NCBI RefSeq assembly: GCF_005233835.1
Contig: NZ_SZQA01000025.1
Coordinates: 62,001-126,000 of the forward strand
DNA length: 64,000 nt
Reading direction: 5' to 3'
From: Herbidospora galbida
GTDB lineage: Bacteria > Actinomycetota > Actinomycetes > Streptosporangiales > Streptosporangiaceae
Under the pieces are notes generated by a model that had not been told where the DNA came from, did no database searches, and saw only the letters and a list, made by a program, of their open reading frames with translations. The stretch's first letter is position 1. The number at the start of each line of letters is the position of its first letter. Position numbers and translations under genes: made by a program. Below, piece by piece: positions 11,415 to 20,428 of the stretch.

Positions 11415-12443
11415 ATGTTGGAGACCTCGGTCCGCCTGCTCGAACTGCTGTCGTTGCTCCAGCTCAAGCGCGACTGGACCAGCTCCGAACTGGCCGCCCG
11501 GCTCGGCGTGAGCACGCGGACCGTGCGGGCCGACATCGGCAAGCTGCGGTCGATCGGCTATCCCGTGGACGCGCGCCCCGGCGTCGCGGGCGGCTACCGG
11601 CTGGCCGCCGGGACGGCGATGCCCCCGCTCCTGCTCGACGACGACGAGGCCGTCGCCGTCGCGGTCGGACTGGGCGCGGTCGCGACCCAGCGGCTCGGAG
11701 TCGAGGAGACCTCGCTCACCGCGCTCGCGAAGCTGGAGCAGGTGCTGCCCGCACGCCTGCGCCGGCGCGTCGAGGCGGTACGCGAGGCGACGAGCGTCGT
11801 GCCGGGAACTCGGCCTCCGCTCGACCTCTCGGTCCTCGGCGCGGTCGCCGCCGCGGTCCGCGGCCGCGAACGGCTCCGGTTCGGCTACACCAAGCCCGGA
11901 GGCAGCGAGGAGGCCCGCCACACCGAACCGCAACGGCTGGTGACCTGGGGGGCGCTCTGGTACCTGCTCGCGTGGGACCTCGACCGCGACGACTGGCGGG
12001 TCTTCCGGGTCGACCGCATGGTTCCCCATCCACCGACGGGCGCCCGGTTCCGGCCGCGCGCGATCCCGGAGGACAGCGCCGTCGAGTACGTCGTCAAACG
12101 CGTCAGCAAGGCGGCCTGGACCTACCGCGCCCGGGTCCTCGTGCACGCGCCCGCCGCCGAGGTCACTGCGAAGATCCCCATCCCGCTCGACATCGAGGCG
12201 GTCGACGAGTCCACGTGCCATGTCGAGCTGGGCTCCGACGACCCGAACCGGCTCGCGCTGTGGCTGATCCAGCTCGACCTCGACGTCGAGGTGCTCGACG
12301 GAGCCGAACTCGCGACGGCGTTCACCCGCCTCGCGACGAGGCTCCACCGCGCGGCGGGCGGCGCATCCGGACCAGGCCCTAGTCGCCTTCCAGATGGAGT
12401 TCGAGGCCGGGCTCCGTCGCGCAGCGCTCGGCCAGCCTCCTGA
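11415..12443 (+). CDS. HTH-WYL (YafY-type) transcriptional regulator
   Basis: DNA-binding regulator of about 342 residues. An N-terminal helix-turn-helix (LGVSTRTVRADIGKLRSIGY) is followed by a WYL domain whose core reads RLVTWGALWYLLAWDLDRDDW, where the W-Y-L residues face a ligand site. Family members sense small or nucleic-acid ligands. It is divergent from the epoxide hydrolase. The start is set at MLETS (11415), which matches the family; an ATG at 11403 with a GGGTGGA site is possible. The C-terminal 30 residues are Arg/Pro-rich and overlap the convergent gene by 65 bp, suggesting a lost stop codon. Confidence 0.82.
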   Translation: MLETSVRLLELLSLLQLKRDWTSSELAARLGVSTRTVRADIGKLRSIGYPVDARPGVAGGYRLAAGTAMPPLLLDDDEAVAVAVGLGAVATQRLGVEETSLTALAKLEQVLPARLRRRVEAVREATSVVPGTRPPLDLSVLGAVAAAVRGRERLRFGYTKPGGSEEARHTEPQRLVTWGALWYLLAWDLDRDDWRVFRVDRMVPHPPTGARFRPRAIPEDSAVEYVVKRVSKAAWTYRARVLVHAPAAEVTAKIPIPLDIEAVDESTCHVELGSDDPNRLALWLIQLDLDVEVLDGAELATAFTRLATRLHRAAGGASGPGPSRLPDGVRGRAPSRSARPAS

Positions 12444-12708
12444 CCTCCTCGACCGCGCGCCGGGCCGGATCGTCCCCGGCCAGCGCGAGCGTCTCGGTCA
12501 GTTCGGCGATGAGCTGCGGCATCTCCTCCGGCGTCAGGACCAGCGATCCGTAGGGGTCCACGCGCCGCAGCATCGGCAGTCGGCTCTGGCCGCAGAGGGT
12601 CGCGAAGACGTCTCGCACGTCGGGGAAGGACTCGGCCACCTCGAAGCGGCGGCCCTTGGGACTGGTGCCCGTCTGGGTCACGCGCATCACGATCACGTCC
12701 ACACCCAT
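12379..12708 (-). CDS. Hypothetical protein, 109 residues
   Basis: Not recognised. It begins MGVDVIVMRVTQTG and has an acidic, helical C-terminal half (LTPEEMPQLIAELTETLA) with no membrane segment or metal motif. Codon use fits the genome. It converges on the WYL gene, overlapping its 3' end, and is divergent from the GH95 gene. An in-frame upstream ATG exists at 12774, but the longer form would add a low-quality stretch. The fold looks like small actinobacterial proteins of unknown role. Confidence 0.55.
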   Translation of the reverse strand: MGVDVIVMRVTQTGTSPKGRRFEVAESFPDVRDVFATLCGQSRLPMLRRVDPYGSLVLTPEEMPQLIAELTETLALAGDDPARRAVEEVRRLAERCATEPGLELHLEGD

Positions 12709-12818
12709 GGCCCGCCCCATCGCCGCGCAGGTCACCGCCGCCGACCATGCTCGTGCACACGGATCCATGACGACCGGAACCGGAAATGCCGTTATCGACT
12801 TGTGACTTTCGGCGCTCT

Positions 12819-12864
12819 TTGAAACCTCCGGGTAACAATCTACGGTGCGGGATAACGTTATCCC
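12819..12864 (+). promoter_or_regulatory. Promoter and palindromic LacI-type operator of the GH95 gene
   Basis: A -35 TTGAAA (12819-12824), 16-bp spacer and -10 TACGGT (12841-12846) are followed at once by the perfect 16-bp palindrome GGGATAACGTTATCCC (12849-12864) with the central CG typical of LacI-family operators. The operator covers the expected start point, implying repression. Confidence 0.65.
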
Positions 12865-12901
12865 ACTCTCGCCATCCGGGCCACCACGGAAAGGCACCTC
12901 C

Positions 12902-15625
12902 ATGATCAGAACGCGTGGCTCAGCCATAGCCGCCGCGCTCGCCCTGCTCGCCGGCCTGACCACGGCGACGTCCGCGCAGGCCGCCACCCCCACCCCCGAC
13001 CAGCAGTGGAGCGCCGTCCAGTCGCTGGTCGGGGCGGTCAAGGGCCGCTGGACCAACCAGGCCTACACCGGCTCGGTCACCGACACGATGCCGGACACCG
13101 CGCTCCTCGGGAACGGCGACATCGGCGTCGTCTCGGGCGGCGGCGACGGGTTCAAGACGTTCCGGATCGCCAAGGGCGACTTCTGGACCGCCAGCGCCAA
13201 CCGCTCGCTCGTCGCGCTGGGGTCGGTCTCGATCAACCCGGTGAGCAGCGGCGGGTCGCCGAACCTGGCGCTCGGGTCGACGGCGACGGCGTCCAGTTCG
13301 CACTCGTCGTTCCCGCCCGGCCGGGCCGTCAACGGCGGCTGGGGCGCCGGCTACGAGGGCTGGGTCTCCAACATCGGCAAGCCGCAGACGATCACCCTCG
13401 ACCTGGGCTCGGCGAAGACCTTCACCCGGTACGTCCTGCGCCACGACGCCGCCGCCCGCCCCGCCGAGACGGCCAACACCACGAGGAACTGGACGCTCCA
13501 GACCAGCGGCGACAACGCGACCTGGACGACCCGCGACACCGTCACCGGCAACACCGCCGCCACCACCGACCGGACCGTCGGCGGCGTCACCGCCCGGTAC
13601 GTGCGGCTGAACATCAGCGAGCCCACCCAGGGCACCACCTCCGACAGCCTCAACAACCCCCGGGCCCGCATCGGCCAGTTCGAGCTCTACAACGGGACCG
13701 GCGGCGGAGGCGGGAGCACCTCGTTCCTGGAGGAGCAGAACATCCTCAAGGGCGACGTCGACACCACGATGAGCCTCGGCGGCGGGCCCGTCACCATGCG
13801 GACGTGGGTCGGCGCCACCGACAACCTGGTCGTCACCCGCATCCAGGCCAGCGCCGCCACGACGATCAGGGTCTCGAACACGACCCAGATCCAGAACGGC
13901 CGGCCGGGCTTCACCAGCACGTCGGGCACCTCGGGCGGCACGGTCTGGGCGGCCCGCCAGACGTCCTCGGGCCAGTGGACCTCACGCGCGGCGATCGCCA
14001 CCCGCGTGATCGGCGGCACCCAGTCGGTCGCGAACAACCAGATCACCGTCGCCATCCCGGCCGGCGGCGTGGTCAGCGTCGTCACGGGCGTCGCCGGCGG
14101 CGGCACGAGCACCGGCGACCCGGCCCCGGCCGCGCGGAGCCTCGCCGACGCCCAGTCGGCCGGGAGCCTCGACGCGCAGTACGCCACGCACCTCGAATGG
14201 TGGAAGCAGTACTGGCTGAAGTCCTACGTCGACCTCAACGACGACGTGCTGGAGCGCTACTACTACGCCGCCCAGTACTTCATCGGCTCCTCCAGCCGCG
14301 CAGGGAAGACCGCGCCGGGCCTGTTCGGCATCTGGGCCACCACGGACTATCCGTTGTGGGGCGGCGACATGCACCTGAACTACAACTGGATCGCCAACTT
14401 CTACGGCGTCTACTCCTCCAACCGCCCCGAGCTGGCCCTTCCGATGTTCGACCTGGTCAGCGCCTATCTGCCGGAGGCCAGGCGCCGGGCCACCCAGGAC
14501 CTGCGCAGGGTCAACTCCGGCTACGTGAACGGCCGCTTCCCCAGTGGCGGCGTGCCGTCGGGCGTACTGTTCCCGGTCGGCATCGCGCCCAACGGCTCGA
14601 CCGCCGACGACAACTACCACCAGCAGGTCGGCAACAGCCTGTTCACCGCGACCCAGTACGTCGCCTACTGGCAGTACACCCGCGACCAGACGTGGCTGTC
14701 GCAGCGCGGCTACCCGTTCATGAAGGAGGTCGTCACGTTCTTCCAGCACTGGCTGCAGCTGGAGAACAACCGGTTCAACCTCTACTCCGGCCCGCACGAG
14801 GGCACCTGGGCCCGCAACTCCAGCGCCGACCTCGGCATGCTGAAGACGCTGCTGTCCACCACGATCGACGCGAGCACCCGGCTGAACGTCGACTCGGGCC
14901 TGCGCGCCACCTGGCAGGACATGCTGAACCGGCTGGCGCCGATCCCCCGGACGACGTACAACGGCCAGCAGGTGTACGCCCTCGGCGACCCCGGCACCCT
15001 GAGCGACGGCCGGGCCATCCGTCCCGGCGACAACACCGTCAACCTGGAGTTCGTCCACCCGGGTGAGGCGCTGGGCATCAACGGGCCGGCAGCCGACCGC
15101 CAGGTCGCGATCCAGACGCTCGACGCGATGAACTCCTGGGGCCAGGACAACTCCTTCCCGAAGGTCTTCACCCAGGCGGCGAGGGTCGGCTACCCGGCCC
15201 AGTCGCTCATCGACCGGCTGAAGACCCAGATCACCAACCGGTCGGCGGCCAACCTGCGGGTCACCGACCCGCACCACGGCCTGGAGAAGTCGGGCACCGT
15301 CGAGGCGATCAACAGCCTGCTGCTGCAGAGCGACCTCGGGATCCTGCGGGTCTTCCCGGTCTGGCCGTCGGGCAAGAACGGCTCGTTCGTGAAGCTCCGC
15401 GCCAAGGACGGCTTCGTCGTGTCGGCCGCGCGTGAGAACGGGCAGGCGAGCTACGTCGACGTCACCAGCACCGTGGGGGCGCAGCTGCGGCTGCTGAACC
15501 CGTGGCCGGGGCGCGGCGTGACCGTCGTCCGGGTCGGCGGCGGGTCGGTGACGCCGTCGGTGAGCAACGATGTCATCACTTTCTCCACCGTTGCGGGGGC
15601 GACCTACTCGATCACGCCCAACTAG
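12902..15625 (+). CDS. Secreted GH95-like glycoside hydrolase (alpha-L-fucosidase type) with inserted F5/8C domain
   Basis: Exported enzyme of 907 residues with a signal peptide ending TSAQA. The N-terminal beta domain has the family start (LLGNGDIGVVSGGG). It is interrupted at about 118-262 by an F5/8 type C carbohydrate-binding domain flanked by Gly/Ser linkers. The chain then returns to the beta domain (EQNILKGDVDT) and enters the (alpha/alpha)6 catalytic barrel (WGGDMHLNYNWIANFYG). Family GH95 contains alpha-L-fucosidases and alpha-L-galactosidases, so fucose or galactose release from plant glycans is likely, but activity is inferred. The ATG at 12902 has a GGAAAGG site; an ATG-like start at 12845 lies inside the promoter/operator. 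Confidence 0.8.
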   Translation: MIRTRGSAIAAALALLAGLTTATSAQAATPTPDQQWSAVQSLVGAVKGRWTNQAYTGSVTDTMPDTALLGNGDIGVVSGGGDGFKTFRIAKGDFWTASANRSLVALGSVSINPVSSGGSPNLALGSTATASSSHSSFPPGRAVNGGWGAGYEGWVSNIGKPQTITLDLGSAKTFTRYVLRHDAAARPAETANTTRNWTLQTSGDNATWTTRDTVTGNTAATTDRTVGGVTARYVRLNISEPTQGTTSDSLNNPRARIGQFELYNGTGGGGGSTSFLEEQNILKGDVDTTMSLGGGPVTMRTWVGATDNLVVTRIQASAATTIRVSNTTQIQNGRPGFTSTSGTSGGTVWAARQTSSGQWTSRAAIATRVIGGTQSVANNQITVAIPAGGVVSVVTGVAGGGTSTGDPAPAARSLADAQSAGSLDAQYATHLEWWKQYWLKSYVDLNDDVLERYYYAAQYFIGSSSRAGKTAPGLFGIWATTDYPLWGGDMHLNYNWIANFYGVYSSNRPELALPMFDLVSAYLPEARRRATQDLRRVNSGYVNGRFPSGGVPSGVLFPVGIAPNGSTADDNYHQQVGNSLFTATQYVAYWQYTRDQTWLSQRGYPFMKEVVTFFQHWLQLENNRFNLYSGPHEGTWARNSSADLGMLKTLLSTTIDASTRLNVDSGLRATWQDMLNRLAPIPRTTYNGQQVYALGDPGTLSDGRAIRPGDNTVNLEFVHPGEALGINGPAADRQVAIQTLDAMNSWGQDNSFPKVFTQAARVGYPAQSLIDRLKTQITNRSAANLRVTDPHHGLEKSGTVEAINSLLLQSDLGILRVFPVWPSGKNGSFVKLRAKDGFVVSAARENGQASYVDVTSTVGAQLRLLNPWPGRGVTVVRVGGGSVTPSVSNDVITFSTVAGATYSITPN

Positions 15626-15634
15626 ATCACCCGG

Positions 15635-15665
15635 AAGGCCGGTCACCACGCGTGGCCGGCCTTTT
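15635..15665 (+). terminator. Rho-independent terminator after the GH95 gene
   Basis: An 8-bp stem AAGGCCGG/CCGGCCTT, extendable by wobble pairs, is followed by TTTTGTGTTT. It lies 10 bp after the stop. Confidence 0.85.
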
Positions 15666-15738
15666 GTGTTTGCAAAAACGACAAACTAACACGCAAGAAG
15701 ACGACGACTCCGAACTCATAACCCTCCATACACGACAA

Positions 15739-15760
15739 AAGCCCCAAACAACAGGGGCTT
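15739..15760. terminator. Hairpin in the GH95-iclR gap
   Basis: AAGCCCC and GGGGCTT form a 7-bp stem with an 8-base loop. Upstream A's give a T-run on the minus strand, so it could stop antisense transcription. The surrounding 160 bp are clearly more AT-rich than the genome. A TTGACA (15759-15764) overlapping the hairpin could be a -35 for iclR, but no good -10 is spaced from it. Confidence 0.45.
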
Positions 15761-15818
15761 GACAGGATTTGAGGGCAATGCAACTCTCGCAAGCATGTTA
15801 CAAGAATATGAAAATAGA

Positions 15819-15833
15819 TTCGAGTAACTCGAA
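15819..15833 (+). promoter_or_regulatory. Palindrome overlapping the iclR start (autoregulatory operator)
   Basis: TTCGAGTAACTCGAA is a perfect 7-1-7 inverted repeat whose last base is the A of the ATG. There is no Shine-Dalgarno site; TAGATT at 15815-15820 may be a -10, making the transcript nearly leaderless. IclR proteins commonly bind palindromes of this size in their own promoters. Confidence 0.55.
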
Positions 15834-16615
15834 TGCAGAGTGGTCGTAAATCAGCAAGCGTCGACAAAGCCTTCGAGCTGGTGCACGCCGTCTCCGACGC
15901 CGGGCGCGACGGGATCACCCTGGGCGCGCTCGCGAACCGCGCCGGGATCGCCGTCAGCACCGCCCACCGGTACGTGACGTCCCTGCTCGAACTCGGAGTG
16001 CTCGACCGTGACGCGGCCGGGTCCTACCGGCTCGGGGTCACCCTGATCGTGCTGGCCGGGCAGTACCTCGACGAGGACGGCCTGCGCGCCGCCGCCCGGC
16101 CCTACCTGGCCGAACTGGTGGAGCTGAGCGGGGAGACCGTGCACCTCGGGGTCCTGGTCGGCGAACAGATCGTGTACGTCGACAAGGTCGAGAGCGCCAA
16201 GTCGATCCGGCTCGTCTCCCACATCGGCAAGCGTGCGCCGCTCCACTGCACGGCCATGGGCAAGGCCATGCTCGCCCTGCTCGGCTCCGCCCGTCGCGAC
16301 GAGATCCTTTCGGGGCCCCTTGAGGTGCGTACACCCAAGACCCTCACCGGGAACGCCCTGCTCGCCGAGCTGGGCGTGGTGGCGGACCAGGGCTTCGCGA
16401 TCGACGACGAGGAGAACGAGGAAGGGGTGCGCTGCGTCGGGCTGGCGATCATGAACGCCTCCGGCGAGCCGGTCGGCGCGTTCAGCGTGTCGGCCCCGGC
16501 CGCGCGGTTCAGCCGCGACGACTGCCACCGCCTCGCCCCCAAGGCCCGCGCGATGGCCGCCGACATCAGCAAACGGATCGGCGGGCGAACCCCCTATCGA
16601 AGGAGCAGCAAATGA
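15833..16615 (+). CDS. IclR-family transcriptional regulator
   Basis: Regulator of 260 residues with an N-terminal winged helix (ITLGALANRAGIAVSTAHRYV) and a C-terminal effector-binding domain (HCTAMGKAMLALL, DDEENEEGVRCVGLAI). It opens an operon with the aldehyde dehydrogenase (4-bp ATGA overlap) and the following CUT2 transporter. It probably controls the operon in response to the sugar or its catabolite. A palindrome at the start codon suggests autoregulation. Confidence 0.9.
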   Translation: MQSGRKSASVDKAFELVHAVSDAGRDGITLGALANRAGIAVSTAHRYVTSLLELGVLDRDAAGSYRLGVTLIVLAGQYLDEDGLRAAARPYLAELVELSGETVHLGVLVGEQIVYVDKVESAKSIRLVSHIGKRAPLHCTAMGKAMLALLGSARRDEILSGPLEVRTPKTLTGNALLAELGVVADQGFAIDDEENEEGVRCVGLAIMNASGEPVGAFSVSAPAARFSRDDCHRLAPKARAMAADISKRIGGRTPYRRSSK

Positions 16616-18000
16616 GCATCGTGGTGCGGAACCCGGGGACCGGTGAGCCTCTCGGCGAGGTCCCCGACCTGAGCGCCGACGCAGTCGTGGCCGCCATCGC
16701 GGACGCGCAGAAGGGGCAGCGCGCGATGGCGGCCATGCCCGGCCACGAACGGGCGGCCCTGTTACGCCGGGTGGCCGACCTGATCGAGGGCGAGATCGAG
16801 TCGCTGGCGAACCTGCTGGCGACCGAGAACGGCAAGCCCTTGATGCAGTGCCGGGGTGAGGTCGAGGCCGCGATCCGCATCTGGCGCGGCTACTCCGCCG
16901 AGGCGACCCGGTTGTTCGGCCGGCAGACGCCGATGGACGCGGTGCCCGGCATGGAGCGCCACCTCGCGGTGACGATCCGCGAGCCGCTCGGCGTGGTGGC
17001 CGCGCTGGTGCCGTTCAACTACCCGGTGGAGCTGTACTCCCACAAGGCCGCCGCCGCGCTGGCCGCCGGGAACGCGGTGATCGTCCAGCCGCCCGCGAAG
17101 TGTCCGCTGGCGCTGCTGCGGGTCGCCGAGCTGGTCGAGGAGGCGGGCGCTCCGGAGTTCGCCCACCAGATCGTCACCGGCGGCGTCGAGGTCTCGACCA
17201 CGCTGGCCGAGGCCCCGGGCGTCGCCGCGATCACGCTCACCGGCAGTACCAACGCCGGCCGCGCGATCGCCAAGCTGGCCTCGGGCACCCTGAAGAAGGT
17301 CTTCCTCGAACTCGGCGGCAACGACGCGATGATCGTCTGCGACGACGCCGACGTGGCGGCCGCCGCCACCGCCGTCACCCTCGGGCGGCTGGCCCGGGGC
17401 AACGGCCAGATCTGCTGCGCGGTCAAGCGGGTGTACGTCCAGGACGGCGTCCACGACGCCTTCGTCGCGGAGCTGTCGGCCCAGGCGGCCAAGCTGGTCG
17501 TGGGCGACCAGCTCGACGACGGCACCGACGTCGGGCCGCTGATCACCGAGCAGGCCGCCGAGGAGGTCGAGAAGGCCGTCGGGAAGCTGGTCGGCGAGGG
17601 CGCGCGGCTGGTCGTCGGCGGCGGCCGCCGGGGCTCGTTCGTCGACCCCGTCGTGCTCGTCGACGTGCCGGTCGAGAGCCCGACGTTCGCCGAGGAGATC
17701 TTCGGGCCGGTCGCGCCGATCGCCCGGTTCTCCGACCCGCGCGAGGCCGCCGCCCTGGTCTCCGACTCCCCGTACGGGCTGCACGCCTCGGTGTTCACCC
17801 GGGACGTCTCGCGCGCGTTCACCCTGGCCAAGCTGCTCGACGTCGGCGGCGTGATCGTCAACGGGTCGACCGCGATCCGGGCCGAGAACCTGCCGTTCGG
17901 CGGCACCAAGGACACCGGCGGCTACCGCGAGGGCCTGCACGAGACCGTGCTCGACTTCACCCGGCAGAAGACCGTGCTGGTCATGGAGGCGTTCGGATGA
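16612..18000 (+). CDS. NAD(P)-dependent aldehyde dehydrogenase
   Basis: Cytoplasmic oxidoreductase of 462 residues turning an aldehyde into its acid. Catalytic Cys sits in GQICCAVKRV (about 267), general-base Glu in FLELGGND (about 233), and cofactor contacts in PFNYPVELYSHK and LTGSTNAG. It resembles lactaldehyde/succinate-semialdehyde types. In this sugar operon, oxidation of L-lactaldehyde from deoxyhexose breakdown is a reasonable guess but not shown. It has a GAAGGAG ribosome site inside the iclR end and overlaps the ATPase start by 4 bp. Confidence 0.88.
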   Translation: MSIVVRNPGTGEPLGEVPDLSADAVVAAIADAQKGQRAMAAMPGHERAALLRRVADLIEGEIESLANLLATENGKPLMQCRGEVEAAIRIWRGYSAEATRLFGRQTPMDAVPGMERHLAVTIREPLGVVAALVPFNYPVELYSHKAAAALAAGNAVIVQPPAKCPLALLRVAELVEEAGAPEFAHQIVTGGVEVSTTLAEAPGVAAITLTGSTNAGRAIAKLASGTLKKVFLELGGNDAMIVCDDADVAAAATAVTLGRLARGNGQICCAVKRVYVQDGVHDAFVAELSAQAAKLVVGDQLDDGTDVGPLITEQAAEEVEKAVGKLVGEGARLVVGGGRRGSFVDPVVLVDVPVESPTFAEEIFGPVAPIARFSDPREAAALVSDSPYGLHASVFTRDVSRAFTLAKLLDVGGVIVNGSTAIRAENLPFGGTKDTGGYREGLHETVLDFTRQKTVLVMEAFG

Positions 18001-19466
18001 GCCTTTCGCTCCGGGACGTCCGGAAGAGCTACGGCGACGTGGAGGTGCTCCACGGCGTCGACCTCGTCGGGCGCGACGGCGAGGTCCTCGCCGTCGTCGG
18101 GGCCAACGGCGCGGGCAAGTCCACCCTGATCCGGATCTTCTCCGGGGCGCACGAGATGTCGTCCGGCGAGATGCGCATCGACGGCGAGCCGGTGCATCTG
18201 CGCTCGCCGCACGACGCCCACGAGCGCGGTATCCGCACGGTCTACCAGGAGCTGTCGATCGTGCCGGGCCTGTCGGTCACCGAGAACCTGCTGATGGGCC
18301 GGTTCCCGAAGCGCAGGTCCGGCCTCATCGACTGGCCGGCCGCGCACCGCAAGGCGAAGGAACTGCTCGACGCCGCCGGCTTCGGCGCCATCGAGCCGCG
18401 CACGATCGCGGGCCGCCTGACGGTGGCCCGCCAGCAGATGGTGGAGATCGCCAAGGCGCTGGCCGGGGAGGTCCGGGTGCTGGTCCTGGACGAGCCCTCG
18501 GCGGTCCTGGCCGGCAGCGACCTCGACGCGTTGTTCGACCTGATCCGGCGGCTGAAGGCCCGCGGGGTCCTGGTCGTGTACGTCTCCCACCGCCTCGCCG
18601 AGGTGATGGAGCTGGCCGACTCGATCGTCGTCATCAAGGACGGCGTGATCATCGAGACCACCGAGCCCGCCCGCACGTCCGAAGACGAGCTGATCCGGCT
18701 GATGGCCGGGCGCAAGCTCGAACAGATCTACCCCGACCGGCGGGACTCCCCCGGCGAGACCCGCCTCTCCGTGACCGGCCTGTCGCGGCGCGGGGAGTTC
18801 TCCGACGTCTCCTTCGAGCTGCGCGCGGGCGAGATCGTCGGCCTGTTCGGGCTGGTCGGCTCGGGGCGCAGCGAGATGGCCCGGTGCGTGTTCGGCGCCG
18901 AGCCCCCGACCTCCGGCACGGGGGCCTTCCGCTCCCCGGCCGACGCCATCTCCCACGGTCTGGCGTTCGTCACCGAGGACCGGAAGCGCACCGGCCTCGT
19001 GGGCGGGATGACCGTGACCGACAACATCGCCCTGGCGACCATGCGGGCCACCACGAAGGGCCCGCTGATCGACATGCCGGGGCGGAAGGAAAGGGTCGCC
19101 GGGATGATCGACCGGCTCAGCATCCAGCCCGCCCGGTGCGCCACCATGCCGGTGGCCGCGCTCAGCGGCGGCAACCAGCAGAAGGCCGTGCTCGCCAAGT
19201 GGCTGCTGGCCGAGCCGCGCGTGCTCATCCTCGACGAGCCGACCCGGGGCGTCGACATGGCCACCCGGGTCGACATCTACCGGATGATCGACGCGCTGGC
19301 CCGCGAGGGCCTGGCCGTGCTGCTCATCTCCTCCGACCTGACCGAGGTGCTCGGCGCCACCGACCGCGTGCTGGTCATGCGCGAGGGCCGGCTCGCCGGC
19401 GAGCTGCGGTCCGAGGGGACGACCGAGGACGAGGTGCTCGCGCACGCGATCGGGGTGGCCGCGTGA
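17997..19466 (+). CDS. CUT2 sugar ABC transporter ATPase
   Basis: ATPase of 489 residues with two ABC domains: Walker A GANGAGKST, Walker B LVLDEPSAVLAG; second domain VGSGRSEMAR, signature [14 protein letters not shown] and LILDEPTRGVD. It energises sugar import through the next permease. The ATG at 17997 overlaps the dehydrogenase stop; a longer open frame upstream lies inside that gene. It is paralogous to the rhaT ATPase at 6664-8133. Confidence 0.9.
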   Translation: MSLSLRDVRKSYGDVEVLHGVDLVGRDGEVLAVVGANGAGKSTLIRIFSGAHEMSSGEMRIDGEPVHLRSPHDAHERGIRTVYQELSIVPGLSVTENLLMGRFPKRRSGLIDWPAAHRKAKELLDAAGFGAIEPRTIAGRLTVARQQMVEIAKALAGEVRVLVLDEPSAVLAGSDLDALFDLIRRLKARGVLVVYVSHRLAEVMELADSIVVIKDGVIIETTEPARTSEDELIRLMAGRKLEQIYPDRRDSPGETRLSVTGLSRRGEFSDVSFELRAGEIVGLFGLVGSGRSEMARCVFGAEPPTSGTGAFRSPADAISHGLAFVTEDRKRTGLVGGMTVTDNIALATMRATTKGPLIDMPGRKERVAGMIDRLSIQPARCATMPVAALSGGNQQKAVLAKWLLAEPRVLILDEPTRGVDMATRVDIYRMIDALAREGLAVLLISSDLTEVLGATDRVLVMREGRLAGELRSEGTTEDEVLAHAIGVAA

Positions 19467-20410
19467 GCGTGAACGCCCTGCCCAAGATCTCCCGCGACCT
19501 GCTCGTCACGGTGGCGTTCGGCCTGCTCATCGTGGTGATGGTCGTGGTGGCCGCGGTGACGACCGAGTCGTTCCTCACCCAGGCCAACCTGACCAACCTG
19601 CTCAAGCAGATGGTCACCATCGGCCTGCTGGCCTACGGGATGCTGGTCGTCATCCTCACCGGCGGCATCGACCTGTCGGTCGGCTCGGTGGTGGCGTTCT
19701 CCGGCATCCTCACCGCCGGGATGGTCTCCAGCCTGCCGATCCCCGCCGCGATGGCCGTCGGCGTCGTCTCCGGCATCGGGTTCGGCCTGGTCAACGGCGT
19801 GCTGGTGGCCCGGTTCGGGCTGGCGCCGTTCGTGGTGACGCTGGCGTCGCTGACCACCATCAGGGGTCTGGCGTTCGTCTACTCCGAGGTGCCGATCGCG
19901 CCGGAGGACCCGGCGTTCTTCACGCTCGGGTCGGCCATGGCCGGGCCGATCCCGGTCTCCACGCTCATCATGTTCGCCGTCTTCCTCGTCGGCGGCGTCT
20001 TCCTCACCCGCACCCCGGCGGGGCGGTCGATCATCGCGATCGGCGGCAACGCCGAGACGGTCCGGCTGGCCGGCATCAACGTGCGCCGGCACGTCGTGCT
20101 GGCGTACACCGTCTCGGGCCTGTGCGCCGGGCTGGCCGGGGTGATCCTCGCCAGCCGGGTCGGCATCGCCCAGCCCAGCGTGGGCGTGGCGTTCGAACTC
20201 GACGCCATCGCCGCCTGCGTCATCGGCGGCGCCAGCCTCGCCGGCGGCAAGGGCTCCGTCCGCGCCACGTTCGGTGGCGTGCTCGTCCTGGTCCTGATCA
20301 ACAACCTGCTGAACCTGTACGGCGTGCAGAGCTTCTGGCAGCAGGTTCTCAAGGGGTTGATCATCATCGCCGTCATCCTCGCCCAGCGCACCAACCGCGT
20401 GCGCGCGTAA
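19463..20410 (+). CDS. CUT2 sugar ABC transporter permease
   Basis: Ribose-type permease of 315 residues with about eight to ten membrane helices. It carries ILTGGIDLSVGSV and the C-terminal GGASLAGGKGSV motif. The start is GTG at 19463, overlapping the ATPase stop. Only one permease gene is present, so the channel is probably a homodimer. Confidence 0.88.
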   Translation: MSVNALPKISRDLLVTVAFGLLIVVMVVVAAVTTESFLTQANLTNLLKQMVTIGLLAYGMLVVILTGGIDLSVGSVVAFSGILTAGMVSSLPIPAAMAVGVVSGIGFGLVNGVLVARFGLAPFVVTLASLTTIRGLAFVYSEVPIAPEDPAFFTLGSAMAGPIPVSTLIMFAVFLVGGVFLTRTPAGRSIIAIGGNAETVRLAGINVRRHVVLAYTVSGLCAGLAGVILASRVGIAQPSVGVAFELDAIAACVIGGASLAGGKGSVRATFGGVLVLVLINNLLNLYGVQSFWQQVLKGLIIIAVILAQRTNRVRA

Positions 20411-20428
20411 CCCCCCAGGAGAAACACC

